A DNA stretch of 36,082 nt from Alphaproteobacteria bacterium (GCA_029978325.1 JAPOJR010000017.1:1-36082); one strand, 5' to 3'; counted from the first letter of the stretch, positions 18,305-27,157 are shown. The notes: a model not told the origin generated them from the sequence alone. Made by a program: numbers and translations.

Positions 18305-19284
18305 AATACGGCCTCTACCTCAACCCGCAATTCCCGGCGGGCGGCGACCCGAAGCAGGCTCTGGATGGCCTTTTGGCGCAGGCTCGCGTGGCAAAGGACG
18401 CCGGCTATAGCTCGATCTGGCTGCCGCACCACTTCGCCACCAACCCCGTGCGCATGTTCGACACGCACACCCTGATGGCGCGCCTCACCGCAGAGGTGCC
18501 GGAGACCATGATCGGCCCGGCCGTCCTGCTGCTGCCGGTGCAGAACCCGGTGTTCGTGGCCGAGCAGGCCGCGACGCTCGACTGGTTTTCCGGCGGGAAT
18601 TATGTGCTGGCCGCCGGCCTCGGCTACCGGCAGGAGGAATTCGCGATCCATGGCGCCGACATCTCCGAACGCGTCGGGCGCATGGTGGAAAGCATCGAGG
18701 TCATCCGCCGGCTCTGGACCGAGGAGCGGGTGACGCATCATGGCAAATACTACCACCTGGACGATGTCGGCCTTTCCATGCGCCCTGTCCGGCCTGAGGG
18801 TTGCCCGATCTGGGTCGGCGGCAGCGTGCCCGCCTCGGTCAGGCGCGCGGCCAGGATCGGCGATGCCTGGATCACCAGCTTCAGCCAGACCTTCGACGAA
18901 CTGGCCAGCCTGAAACAGGACTATGATGCAGCGCGGAAGGACGCCGGCCTCGCGCCGCCCGCAACGCAACCGGTCTGCCGCGAATGCTTTATCGGCCCGG
19001 ATACGGCGACGGCGCTGGCGACCTGCCGCCCTGCCCTGCTCTACAAGTACAAGGCCTACGCCTCCTGGGGAAACGCCAACCTGGGCGCAGACCTGGAGGC
19101 GAATTTCGACGCCTTTATCGACAGCCATTTCATCGTCGGCGATATCGTCAAGGTGAAGGAGCAGGTCGCCCGCGTGATCGAAACCACGGGTGCGGACCAC
19201 CTGATCCTGCGCATGCACTGGCCAAGCCTGGACACGGCCGAAACACTGAAAAGCATCGAACGCGCCAGGGCGATTACCGGGTAA
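18301..19284 (+). CDS. LLM-class oxidoreductase, probably F420-dependent
   Basis: KDAGYSSIWLPHHFATNP, MIGPAVLLLPVQNPVFVAEQAATLDWFSGGNYVLAAGLGYRQEEF, GCPIWVGGSVPASVRRAARIGDAW. ATGA overlap with cofD. Confidence 0.9.
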   Translation: MKYGLYLNPQFPAGGDPKQALDGLLAQARVAKDAGYSSIWLPHHFATNPVRMFDTHTLMARLTAEVPETMIGPAVLLLPVQNPVFVAEQAATLDWFSGGNYVLAAGLGYRQEEFAIHGADISERVGRMVESIEVIRRLWTEERVTHHGKYYHLDDVGLSMRPVRPEGCPIWVGGSVPASVRRAARIGDAWITSFSQTFDELASLKQDYDAARKDAGLAPPATQPVCRECFIGPDTATALATCRPALLYKYKAYASWGNANLGADLEANFDAFIDSHFIVGDIVKVKEQVARVIETTGADHLILRMHWPSLDTAETLKSIERARAITG

Positions 19285-19305
19285 GGGCTGAGGCAGCTCG
19301 TAACC

Positions 19306-19481
19306 TAGGGCGATTTCGGTTCGCACTGAATCAGAGCGGTCTCTCCCCTTCACGCTGAGCCGGCGCTTGCAAAGCGCCCTCAAAGCGCCCTTCCCGCCCG
19401 CTAAGCCTTCGAGGCTCGCTCCGCTCGCGCCTCAGGCAGAAGGGCTATGAGATTGGGGCTACTTGAGCCGAAACCGCCCTA
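19306..19481. mobile_element. MITE-like element with TA-flanked terminal inverted repeats
   Basis: Left TIR TA-GGGCGATTTCGGTTC; right end GAGCCGAAACCGCCC-TA (inverted GGGCGGTTTCGGCTC, 13/15 identical). Nested inner inverted repeat CCCTTCACGCTGAG (19346-19359)/CTCAGGCAGAAGGG (19431-19444). No internal ORF. Confidence 0.6.
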
Positions 19482-20441
19482 AGTCACCTGGAAAATATCT
19501 TTGAGGACAGGCAGCATGCTGACGATCGCTGGCGAAACCATGACGGCGATCTGGCGGAACTGGTCAAACGGATGAGACCCGATGGTCGCCTGAATGGCTT
19601 TTCCTGCCTCGCCTTCATTGATCAGATGCGCTGACCGCTCCACGCGCGAGCGCAATACCAGCGCTGGCGGCAGATAAATCGCCGCCACGCCCAGGCTGAA
19701 ACCGACGCCGTGCAGGATGGCGGCACCGACCAATAACTCTCTGTAAGCCGCTTCCATCGCAGCGTCGGCCATAAACGGCAGCGGCCAATACATCCAGGAC
19801 AGCATGGAGAGGATAAACGAGACACACAGCAATGCCGCGTGCTGCAACAACGTCCGTTGCCGGGCGATAGCATCCGCCAAATGGTCCGCCTGTTGCTGCT
19901 TGGTGGCGTTGGCAGGCGCTTGTGTCAGGGTTGTGAGAAAACCGGCAACGAGCATAAGCAACGCTGCAACCGTCGCTAGATTTGACACGTCCAGTCCGAT
20001 GTTCAGCGCCTGCAAGGCCGTGATGCTGCCCGCCGACACCCGACTGAATACCCCCTCAAACAGGCCATCCCCCATATAGACATACCAGTGATCGTTCAGA
20101 CTTGACTGCTCCGGTACGGCAATCGCCACCCATACCATCGCGACGAGCCCGAACATCAATACCCTGTCGCGCCGAGGGGCATCCCGCAGCAGGGATAACG
20201 CCGAACTGGCAGCGACGGCCAGCGAGACCGCCGTCAGCAGGACCAGCGCGCTTAACCAGAAATACCGCAACTTCGCCTCGGCAACGGCGACGCCCACATC
20301 TGGAAACGGCGGAATGTCGAGCGTGGTAAAGACAATGCCGGATTGCCCGGCGCTATGGATCACGACATAGACCAGACCAATGATCGCAACCGGAATAATC
20401 GCCAAGCCGATCAAGCGTCTGTCGAAAGTTGGCGCGTTCAT
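19479..20441 (-). CDS. Multi-TM membrane protein of unknown family (paralog of the adjacent ORF)
   Basis: About 6-7 hydrophobic segments; FILSMLSWMYWPLPF, LGVAAIYLPPALVLRSR and SHPFDQFRQIAVMVSPAIVSMLP shared with the neighbour. Start taken at MNAPTFDRR. Confidence 0.75.
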   Translation of the reverse strand: MNAPTFDRRLIGLAIIPVAIIGLVYVVIHSAGQSGIVFTTLDIPPFPDVGVAVAEAKLRYFWLSALVLLTAVSLAVAASSALSLLRDAPRRDRVLMFGLVAMVWVAIAVPEQSSLNDHWYVYMGDGLFEGVFSRVSAGSITALQALNIGLDVSNLATVAALLMLVAGFLTTLTQAPANATKQQQADHLADAIARQRTLLQHAALLCVSFILSMLSWMYWPLPFMADAAMEAAYRELLVGAAILHGVGFSLGVAAIYLPPALVLRSRVERSAHLINEGEAGKAIQATIGSHPFDQFRQIAVMVSPAIVSMLPVLKDIFQVT

Positions 20442-20478
20442 GTCTTGGACCCTTTCCGCCAATGGGACTCTGCCAGCC

Positions 20479-21456
20479 CTATTTCGCCAGCACCTTCGAT
20501 GCATCGTAGATCGCCGGCAACAGGCTGACGATGACCGGCAGCACCATGGTCATAACCTGGCGCAGATGATCGAACGGATGCGCGGCCAGCGGCCCCAGAT
20601 CCTCAATCACCTGAACATTGTCACCACCTTGAACGAGAATTTCCGTTGCCAGCGCCTCAGCCCGGCTGCGCAGGACGAAGGCGGGCGGCAGGTAGACCAT
20701 CGCAACGCCGAGTGTAAAACCCAACCCCTGCAAAGCCGCTGCACCAGCCAACACCTTGCCATAGGCCTCGGCACTGTCCGGCTCCAAATATGGAATGGGC
20801 CAGTACATCCAGGACAGCATGGCCAACACGGCAAAGACATACACCAACGCCGCCTGGTTCAGATATACCCGCTGCCGGGCGATGGCGGCCGCCGTCAACT
20901 TGGCCTGCAAGACGCGAGACAGCCGTGCCGGTGGATGTTTCAGCGTCAGAACCAAACCGAAAGCCAACACTGCCAGGGCCAGAATGACTGCAGCCTTGAT
21001 GACCTCCTTGCCGATCAGGAAAAGCTCGTGCGCGGACTCAAAACACGTGGCCTCCACTTGACTGAATATCGTCTTGAACAAGTTCTGCCCCAGATACGTT
21101 TGCCAGGGCTTTCCCAGCTCCGGCGTCTGAGACGCAGCCAGCACGACGGCCACCACCACCGCGATCAGGCCGAATACCAGCCGGCGATCTTTCTTGAGGG
21201 TCTCACGAGACAAGGCTACGAGGCCACTGATAGCAACCCCGATGCTGACGGTGGTCAGTAATGCAAATGCACTGAGCCAGATATAGCGTCGCTGCGCCTC
21301 GTCGGCTGCCTTGCTGCCAAAGTCGGCAAGAGGAATAGTCTCGAAGGACAGGGCCGGCGGACGAAGCGGGTCGAGCACGAAATAGACGATGACGTAGCTG
21401 AGCGCCGGCACGATGGCCAAAAACAGGTAATTCCGGTCAAAGGTTTCTCCAGTCAC
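20479..21456 (-). CDS. Multi-TM membrane protein of unknown family (tandem paralog)
   Basis: VLAMLSWMYWPIPY, LGVAMVYLPPAFVLRSR, AHPFDHLRQVMTMVLPVIVSLLP parallel the adjacent ORF. Confidence 0.75.
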   Translation of the reverse strand: MTGETFDRNYLFLAIVPALSYVIVYFVLDPLRPPALSFETIPLADFGSKAADEAQRRYIWLSAFALLTTVSIGVAISGLVALSRETLKKDRRLVFGLIAVVVAVVLAASQTPELGKPWQTYLGQNLFKTIFSQVEATCFESAHELFLIGKEVIKAAVILALAVLAFGLVLTLKHPPARLSRVLQAKLTAAAIARQRVYLNQAALVYVFAVLAMLSWMYWPIPYLEPDSAEAYGKVLAGAAALQGLGFTLGVAMVYLPPAFVLRSRAEALATEILVQGGDNVQVIEDLGPLAAHPFDHLRQVMTMVLPVIVSLLPAIYDASKVLAK

Positions 21457-21483
21457 CCTTTGCCCTCCCCATACGGGCGCCGA

Positions 21484-22653
21484 CTATGCAGCGCAGATGC
21501 GATCCCCCAAGCGTTGCATAAACATCTCCCCCTTGGCCAGTTGGTCGAGGGAGAGGAACTCGTCCGGCTTGTGCGCCTGCTCGATGTTGCCGGGGCCGCA
21601 GACCACGGTGGGGATGGAGGCGATTTCCTGGAACAGCCCAGCCTCGGTGCCATAAGCCACCTTGGCATGGTCGTTGCGTCCGGACAATTGGCGGGCGAGG
21701 TTCACCACCTCATGCTCCGGGTTAATCTCCAGGCCGGGGATCTGGCTGATGGTTTCGATAGTGAAGCCCGTGGAGGGGTCCACCGCCTGCATTTCCGGCT
21801 CCAGCTCCTCGCGCACGAATTTGAGGAAGCGCTGGTGGATGTCGTCCGGGTTATCGTCAGCGATATAGCGGTATTCGAAGACGAAGCTCGCCTCTTTCGG
21901 CACAATGTTCAGCGCTGTGCCGCCGGTCAGCGTGCCGACATGCACGGTGGTGTGCGGCAGGTCGTAAAGCTCGTCGCGGATGCCCTCCGCCGCAAAGCGC
22001 CGGCCCTCACGGCGCAGCCAGGCGACCGCCTCCGCCGCATATTCGACGGCGTTGACGCCGGTCGGCGCCAGGGAGGAGTGGCATTCCTTGCCGCGCACCC
22101 GCGCCTGGAACGACCACTTGCCCTTGTGCGCCACCACCGGTTGGAACTCCGTCGGTTCGCCGACGATGCAGAGGCCCGGGCGCTGCTCCTGCTGGGCAAG
22201 CTTTTCCAGCATGCCACGTACGCCGATGCAGCCGACCTCCTCATCATAGGAAATCGCCAGGTGCACCGGCTTCTTCAGGCCGCGCTTCAGGTATTGCGGC
22301 ACGGCCCAGAGCGACAGCGCCACGAACCCCTTCATGTCGCAGGAGCCGCGGCCATACAGCTTGCCGTCCCGCTCGGTCAGGCTGAACGGATCGCTGGTCC
22401 AGTTCTGGCCATCCACCGGCACCACGTCGACATGGCCGGACAGCACAATGCCGCCCGGCTCGTCCGGTCCGGCGGAGACGAACAGGTTGGTTTTCAGGCC
22501 GGTATCGTCATAGACGCGCCAGCCTTTCAGGCCGTGGCTCGCCAGATACTCCTCGACAAAATCGATCAGCGCCAGGTTGGAGTTGCGGCTGGTCGTGTCG
22601 AAGCTGATCAGCTTCTCCAGGATTTCGCGGGCGGAGAGGTCCATCGGAGCCAT
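21484..22653 (-). CDS. argE: Acetylornithine deacetylase (M20 family)
   Basis: LSGHVDVVPVDGQNWTSDPF, LYGRGSCDMKGFVAL, SYDEEVGCIGVR, YGTEAGLFQ. Confidence 0.9.
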   Translation of the reverse strand: MAPMDLSAREILEKLISFDTTSRNSNLALIDFVEEYLASHGLKGWRVYDDTGLKTNLFVSAGPDEPGGIVLSGHVDVVPVDGQNWTSDPFSLTERDGKLYGRGSCDMKGFVALSLWAVPQYLKRGLKKPVHLAISYDEEVGCIGVRGMLEKLAQQEQRPGLCIVGEPTEFQPVVAHKGKWSFQARVRGKECHSSLAPTGVNAVEYAAEAVAWLRREGRRFAAEGIRDELYDLPHTTVHVGTLTGGTALNIVPKEASFVFEYRYIADDNPDDIHQRFLKFVREELEPEMQAVDPSTGFTIETISQIPGLEINPEHEVVNLARQLSGRNDHAKVAYGTEAGLFQEIASIPTVVCGPGNIEQAHKPDEFLSLDQLAKGEMFMQRLGDRICAA

Positions 22654-22656
22654 GTT

Positions 22657-23634
22657 TTACAATCCTAACAATTCGGCAGCGGTCCCGCCCAGGATGGCGT
22701 CGCGGTCGCTGGCGGACAGGTTGGCGTTCTTCACCACCTTTGCCGGGGTGAAATCGCCGATGGGGAAGGGCCAGTCGGAACCCAGCATCACCCGGTCGGC
22801 CCCGACACGCTGGCAGAGGAATTCCAGCACGTCCGGCTCGAACACCAGGCTGTCGAAATACAGGTTTTTGAAGCCGGCGCGCGGGTCGGCGTATTCCGGG
22901 TGGTTCTCATGATTGCGGATCAGACGGCCGAGGCAGTAGGGCAGAGCAGCGCCGCCGGTCAGCACGACGAACTTCATCCGGTCGTATTTCACCAGATGGC
23001 CGCTGAACAGCAGCCTGGCCACCGCTGTGGTCAGGTCGTTCAGGCGGGCGACGGCGTTGACCATGTCGAAGTCCAGCACCCGCTTGTCGGTCACATCGAA
23101 CACGGGATGGATCATGATCACCGCGTCCCGGTCATGCGCCGCCTGCCAGAACGGCTCCAGGTCCGGATCGTCGAGATTGCCGCCAAGGCCCTTGGGCTGG
23201 GTCCCGATCATCGCCCCGGCAAAGCCGTGCTCATCCATCGCTTCGGCCAGCACCATCGCGGCCTTCTGGCCATCCTGCAGCGGAACGGTGCAGAGCGCCG
23301 TGACCTTTTCGGCCTCGCGCGCCGCCCTGGCGAGGTGGTGGTTGGTCAGACGCGACCAGAGCGCGCCCTCCTCAGCAGGCAGTTCATAGCCGAACGCGTC
23401 CAGCCAACCGCCGCAGACCTGATGCTCCAGCCCTTCCTTCGCCATCCACTCGAAGCGCTGCTCGGTCTCGCGCAGGCGCGGCATGATCGGCCGGGTCAGT
23501 GCGCCGCCGGCAAAGCCCAGCTGCCACTTGCCGTCCGTGCGATTGACCTGGATCGAGGGGAATTTGCTCGGGCTATCCGCCAGTTCTTCCAGCAAGGCTT
23601 CCGGCAGCAGGTGGCCATGGCAATCGATGATCAT
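22657..23634 (-). CDS. Amidohydrolase family protein (ACMSD-like)
   Basis: MIIDCHGHLLPEALL (HxH), IHPVFD, MLGSDWPFPIGDFTP (active-site Asp region). Confidence 0.88.
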   Translation of the reverse strand: MIIDCHGHLLPEALLEELADSPSKFPSIQVNRTDGKWQLGFAGGALTRPIMPRLRETEQRFEWMAKEGLEHQVCGGWLDAFGYELPAEEGALWSRLTNHHLARAAREAEKVTALCTVPLQDGQKAAMVLAEAMDEHGFAGAMIGTQPKGLGGNLDDPDLEPFWQAAHDRDAVIMIHPVFDVTDKRVLDFDMVNAVARLNDLTTAVARLLFSGHLVKYDRMKFVVLTGGAALPYCLGRLIRNHENHPEYADPRAGFKNLYFDSLVFEPDVLEFLCQRVGADRVMLGSDWPFPIGDFTPAKVVKNANLSASDRDAILGGTAAELLGL

Positions 23635-23669
23635 AGGAAGGTCTTTCTCAGGAATTCGGAACCGCAGGT

Positions 23670-24314
23670 CTACCGGAACAGCCGGTCGGCGACAAACGGG
23701 TTGGTCTGCCGCTCAATCGCAAAGGTCGATGCGGGGCCGTGGCCAGGCACAAACGTAATGTCGTCACCCAAAGGCCAAAGCTGGGTACGGATCGATTCGA
23801 CCAGTTGGTCGTGATCGCCGCCCGGCAGGTCGGAGCGGCCAACAGAGCCTTGGAACAGCACATCTCCGACGATGGCGACCCGAAAGGCCTCGACGTTATA
23901 GATGACATGGCCGGGCGAATGGCCGGGGCAATGCTTCACATCGAGCCGAAGATTACCAACGGTGACGGTATCGCCCTGCTTCAGCCACCGGGTGGGCTGG
24001 AATGGGTCGGCGTCGCCAAAGCCATACTTCGCCGCCTGCTCCGGCAAGGCGTCGATCAGAAACTTGTCGCCGATGTGGGGACCTTCGATCGGCACACCCA
24101 ACCGCGTGGCCAATTTGCCGGCTGCGGCGGCGTGGTCAACATGGCCATGGGTCAGCAGGATTTTCTCAATCGCCGCGCCGCTCTCAGCAATCGCCGCCTC
24201 GATCTGGTCTAGATCGCCGCCCGGATCGACAACAGCGCCTTTCATCGTCTCCTCACACCAGAAGACGCTGCAATTTTGCTGAAACGGTGTGACGACGACG
24301 ATACGGACTTGCAT
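23670..24314 (-). CDS. MBL-fold metallo-hydrolase (glyoxalase II-like)
   Basis: MQVRIVVVTPFQQNCSVFWCEE, LLTHGHVDHAAAAGKLA (HxHxDH), HCPGHSPGHVIY, GRSDLPGGDHDQL. Confidence 0.92.
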   Translation of the reverse strand: MQVRIVVVTPFQQNCSVFWCEETMKGAVVDPGGDLDQIEAAIAESGAAIEKILLTHGHVDHAAAAGKLATRLGVPIEGPHIGDKFLIDALPEQAAKYGFGDADPFQPTRWLKQGDTVTVGNLRLDVKHCPGHSPGHVIYNVEAFRVAIVGDVLFQGSVGRSDLPGGDHDQLVESIRTQLWPLGDDITFVPGHGPASTFAIERQTNPFVADRLFR

Positions 24315-24341
24315 GGGGACATTCCTGACCAAACGGGCAAC

Positions 24342-25370
24342 TTAAGACGAAGGGCCATCCACGATCTGCTTGAGATCGACGGTTGAGCGTTCGCCAATAT
24401 CATCGAAATGCGCTGCAATCCACCGGTCTGCCGCATCTCGGCCAATTCCGCGCAAATGGCGCAGAAAGCCGATCTCGGTATTCAACTTCGATGAAGCGCC
24501 AAGTTCGCGCATCTGTTTGCGCGCTTCGACCATATGGATGTTGATGCAGCGATAGCGCTCGGCATCGAGGCTGCCTTCCTCTAGTAACCGCCGCACAAAC
24601 TCAATCGCGCGCATTTCGGCAACCAACGCGCTGTTAAAGGTGATCTCATTGACGCGGTTGAGGATTTCCGGCGCAGTCTTCGGTATGCCTTCGCGAACGA
24701 TCGGATTGATCTGGACGATGATGATGTCGTCGGAATGGCTGCGCTTGAAAAACGGGAACAACACCGGATTGCCCATGTAGCCGCCGTCCCAGTATGCCTG
24801 CCCATCGATTTCCACCGCATGGAAGATATTCGGCAGGCAGGCCGACGCCATGACGACATCGGCGGTCACTTCGTTGCGCGAGAATACACGCACATGCCCG
24901 GTTTCGACATTGGTTGCGGAAAGATAAAGCGCGATGCTGTCAGCATGGCGGACCTTGTCGAAATCGACCAGCTTTCGCACCAGGTCGCGCAGCGGATTGA
25001 GCTTTAACGGATTGATATCGTAAGGCGATGCCAAGCGGTTCATCAGGTCGAGCATCACATAGGCCGGCGAATTGTCCAGCGACCAGTTGCCCAACCAGAC
25101 ATTGACCGGGTTGCGCTTGATCGGACTGGCGGCGCCCGCCTTCGCCAGTTCGCACCAGAAGGTGTCGAGCGCCTTTCTGGCCCCTTCCCTGCCGCCTTCG
25201 AACAGGCCTTGGGCCGCGACGACCGCGTTCATCGCGCCGGCGCTCGTGCCGCTGATCGCCTCTACCCGGATACGCTCATCTTCGAAAATACGGTCGAGCA
25301 CGCCCCAGGTGAACGCGCCGTGCGCGCCCCCACCTTGCAACGCCAGATTGACGGGTTTTTCTGAAGCCAC
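24342..25370 (-). CDS. Patatin-like phospholipase family protein
   Basis: LALQGGGAHGAFTWGVLD, ISGTSAGAMNAVV (GxSxG), YWDGGYMGNP (DGG). Confidence 0.93.
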   Translation of the reverse strand: MASEKPVNLALQGGGAHGAFTWGVLDRIFEDERIRVEAISGTSAGAMNAVVAAQGLFEGGREGARKALDTFWCELAKAGAASPIKRNPVNVWLGNWSLDNSPAYVMLDLMNRLASPYDINPLKLNPLRDLVRKLVDFDKVRHADSIALYLSATNVETGHVRVFSRNEVTADVVMASACLPNIFHAVEIDGQAYWDGGYMGNPVLFPFFKRSHSDDIIIVQINPIVREGIPKTAPEILNRVNEITFNSALVAEMRAIEFVRRLLEEGSLDAERYRCINIHMVEARKQMRELGASSKLNTEIGFLRHLRGIGRDAADRWIAAHFDDIGERSTVDLKQIVDGPSS

Positions 25371-25497
25371 TGCGGCCTACTTTCTGAAATGACGGAGAAC
25401 GGCAGTTTCGCATGGACGCCCTCGCCTGCCCAGCGGACGATTGCCGCGAGGCAGCTGGCACAGTCCACTATCCGGGTTCATTTTTCGCTTGAAAAAA

Positions 25498-25512
25498 GAA
25501 CATTAATAGAAC
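25498..25512 (+). promoter_or_regulatory. Alphaproteobacterial-type LexA (SOS) box
   Basis: GAAC-ATTAATA-GAAC, a perfect GAAC-N7-GAAC direct repeat, 24 bp before the imuB ATG (25537). Confidence 0.85.
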
Positions 25513-25536
25513 ATACCTGCGATATGGAGGAACAAA

Positions 25537-27093
25537 ATGAGTCGCCGTTACCTTTCGCTCTGGCTGCCATCTTTCGCGACCGACCGATTGCGCTGTGGGG
25601 CAGCGCCATTGGCCACCCTGGCCGAACAGGCCGGCATTCCCCGCATCATCGCAGCAAACCCGGCTGCAGCCGCTCTAGGCATCGCACCGGGCATGGCCTT
25701 GGCCGATGCGCGGGCGCTGCACCCGGCTTTGGCGACCCGCCCGGCCAATCCCTTGCGCGAACTGCGCAGCCTCACCCGGCTGGCGGACTGGTGCGAGCGC
25801 TATACGCCGGTGCTGGCGCTGGACGGCGCAGATGGCCTGATGCTGGACATTGCCGGTTGCGACCACCTGTTCGGCGGCGAGGCCGCAATGCGTCGGGACC
25901 TGCTGCAACGGCTGGCGGGCTTCGGCTTCACCGCACAGGCCGCGGTGGCGGATACTCCAGGCGCAGCCTGGGGGCTGGCCCGCTATGCCGACGACAGGAC
26001 AATTGCACCACGGGGAGCGGCCGCACTGCACCGGTTGCTGGCGCCGTTGCCGCTTGCCGCGTTGCGCCTGCCGGCGGAAAAGACCGCAGCGCTGGCCCAG
26101 GTGGGGCTGCGCCGCATCGGCGATATCGCCCGGCTGCCGCGGGCGCCGCTGGCCCAGCGCTTTGGCGCGCAGGTGCTGCGACGGCTGGATCAGGCGCTGG
26201 GACGGACGGTGGAATCGCTGGTGGCACGCCATCCACCGCCGCCCTTCCAACACCGCCAGGATTGGACCGACCCGCTGCAACGGGCTGAAGATGTCACCGC
26301 AGCCGCCCGGCATCTGCTGGACCGGCTATGCCAGCAATTGGCGGCGGCTGAGAGCGGCGCCCGCCAGGTGGTTCTGACCGGCTATGCCGTCAATGGCCAT
26401 GTGCATCGCGCCACGGCCCGCACCAGCGCGCCGGTGCGCCAACCGGAACGCTTGCTGCGCCTGCTGCAACCAACGCTGGAAGGGTTCGACCTGGGCTTCG
26501 GCATGGAAACCCTGGTGCTGGCCGCGCCGCAAACCGAGCGACAGGCCGCGGCAACGCGCAGTTTCTGGCCGGATGCAGCAACGGAGCATGATGGCCTCGC
26601 AACATTGATAGACCGCCTCAGTCAACGGTTCGGCCCGGCGCGGGTAGCGTGGATGGCGCCCGTGGCCAGCCATCTGCCGGAACGGCGAGTCGAGCCCTTG
26701 CCGGCGCTGCACCACTCACAGGCAGAGGTGGCAGCGCGTTGGACCGACTGGCAGCCGCCACCCGGCGAGGTATTGCCGCTGCGCCTGCTGCCCCGGCCAG
26801 AACCGGTCGAGGCGACCGCGTTGTTGCCGGATTACCCGCCTGCCGCCATCCGCTGGCGCAAGGTCATGCACCGCATCGTCCGCGGCGAGGGACCGCAACG
26901 CCTGGCGCCGGAATGGTGGCGCACTGCAGCGGCGGACGATCCTGCCGCCGCCTTCAGCCGCCGCACCCGCGACTATTACAGGGTGGAGAACGCCGCCGGC
27001 CAACGGCTCTGGGTGTTCCGCCAGGGCCTTTACGATGACGCCAAAGACGAGGGCGAGGCGCCCGGCTGGTTCGTGCACGGGGTCTATGCCTGA
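25537..27093 (+). CDS. imuB: ImuB: catalytically degenerate Y-family polymerase-like protein of the SOS mutasome
   Basis: MSRRYLSLWLPSFATDRLRC replaces the catalytic DxD segment of active Y-family polymerases; about 518 aa; same operon direction as dnaE2; RBS GGAGG. Confidence 0.92.
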   Translation: MSRRYLSLWLPSFATDRLRCGAAPLATLAEQAGIPRIIAANPAAAALGIAPGMALADARALHPALATRPANPLRELRSLTRLADWCERYTPVLALDGADGLMLDIAGCDHLFGGEAAMRRDLLQRLAGFGFTAQAAVADTPGAAWGLARYADDRTIAPRGAAALHRLLAPLPLAALRLPAEKTAALAQVGLRRIGDIARLPRAPLAQRFGAQVLRRLDQALGRTVESLVARHPPPPFQHRQDWTDPLQRAEDVTAAARHLLDRLCQQLAAAESGARQVVLTGYAVNGHVHRATARTSAPVRQPERLLRLLQPTLEGFDLGFGMETLVLAAPQTERQAAATRSFWPDAATEHDGLATLIDRLSQRFGPARVAWMAPVASHLPERRVEPLPALHHSQAEVAARWTDWQPPPGEVLPLRLLPRPEPVEATALLPDYPPAAIRWRKVMHRIVRGEGPQRLAPEWWRTAAADDPAAAFSRRTRDYYRVENAAGQRLWVFRQGLYDDAKDEGEAPGWFVHGVYA

Positions 27094-27112
27094 GATAGCC
27101 CAGGTGACTGCA

Positions 27113-27126
27113 ATATGCTAGCATAT
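27113..27126. promoter_or_regulatory. 14-bp perfect palindrome, candidate toxin-antitoxin operator
   Basis: ATATGCT|AGCATAT in an AT-rich patch about 31 bp upstream of the antitoxin ATG (27158). Confidence 0.5.
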
Positions 27127-27157
27127 ATAGGAATAATTACAGAAAGGAATTCTCGCC

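Noticed and set aside
18160-19383. 407-aa minus-strand ORF over cofD/LLM
   Set aside because: Shadow of well-supported coding genes on the plus strand.
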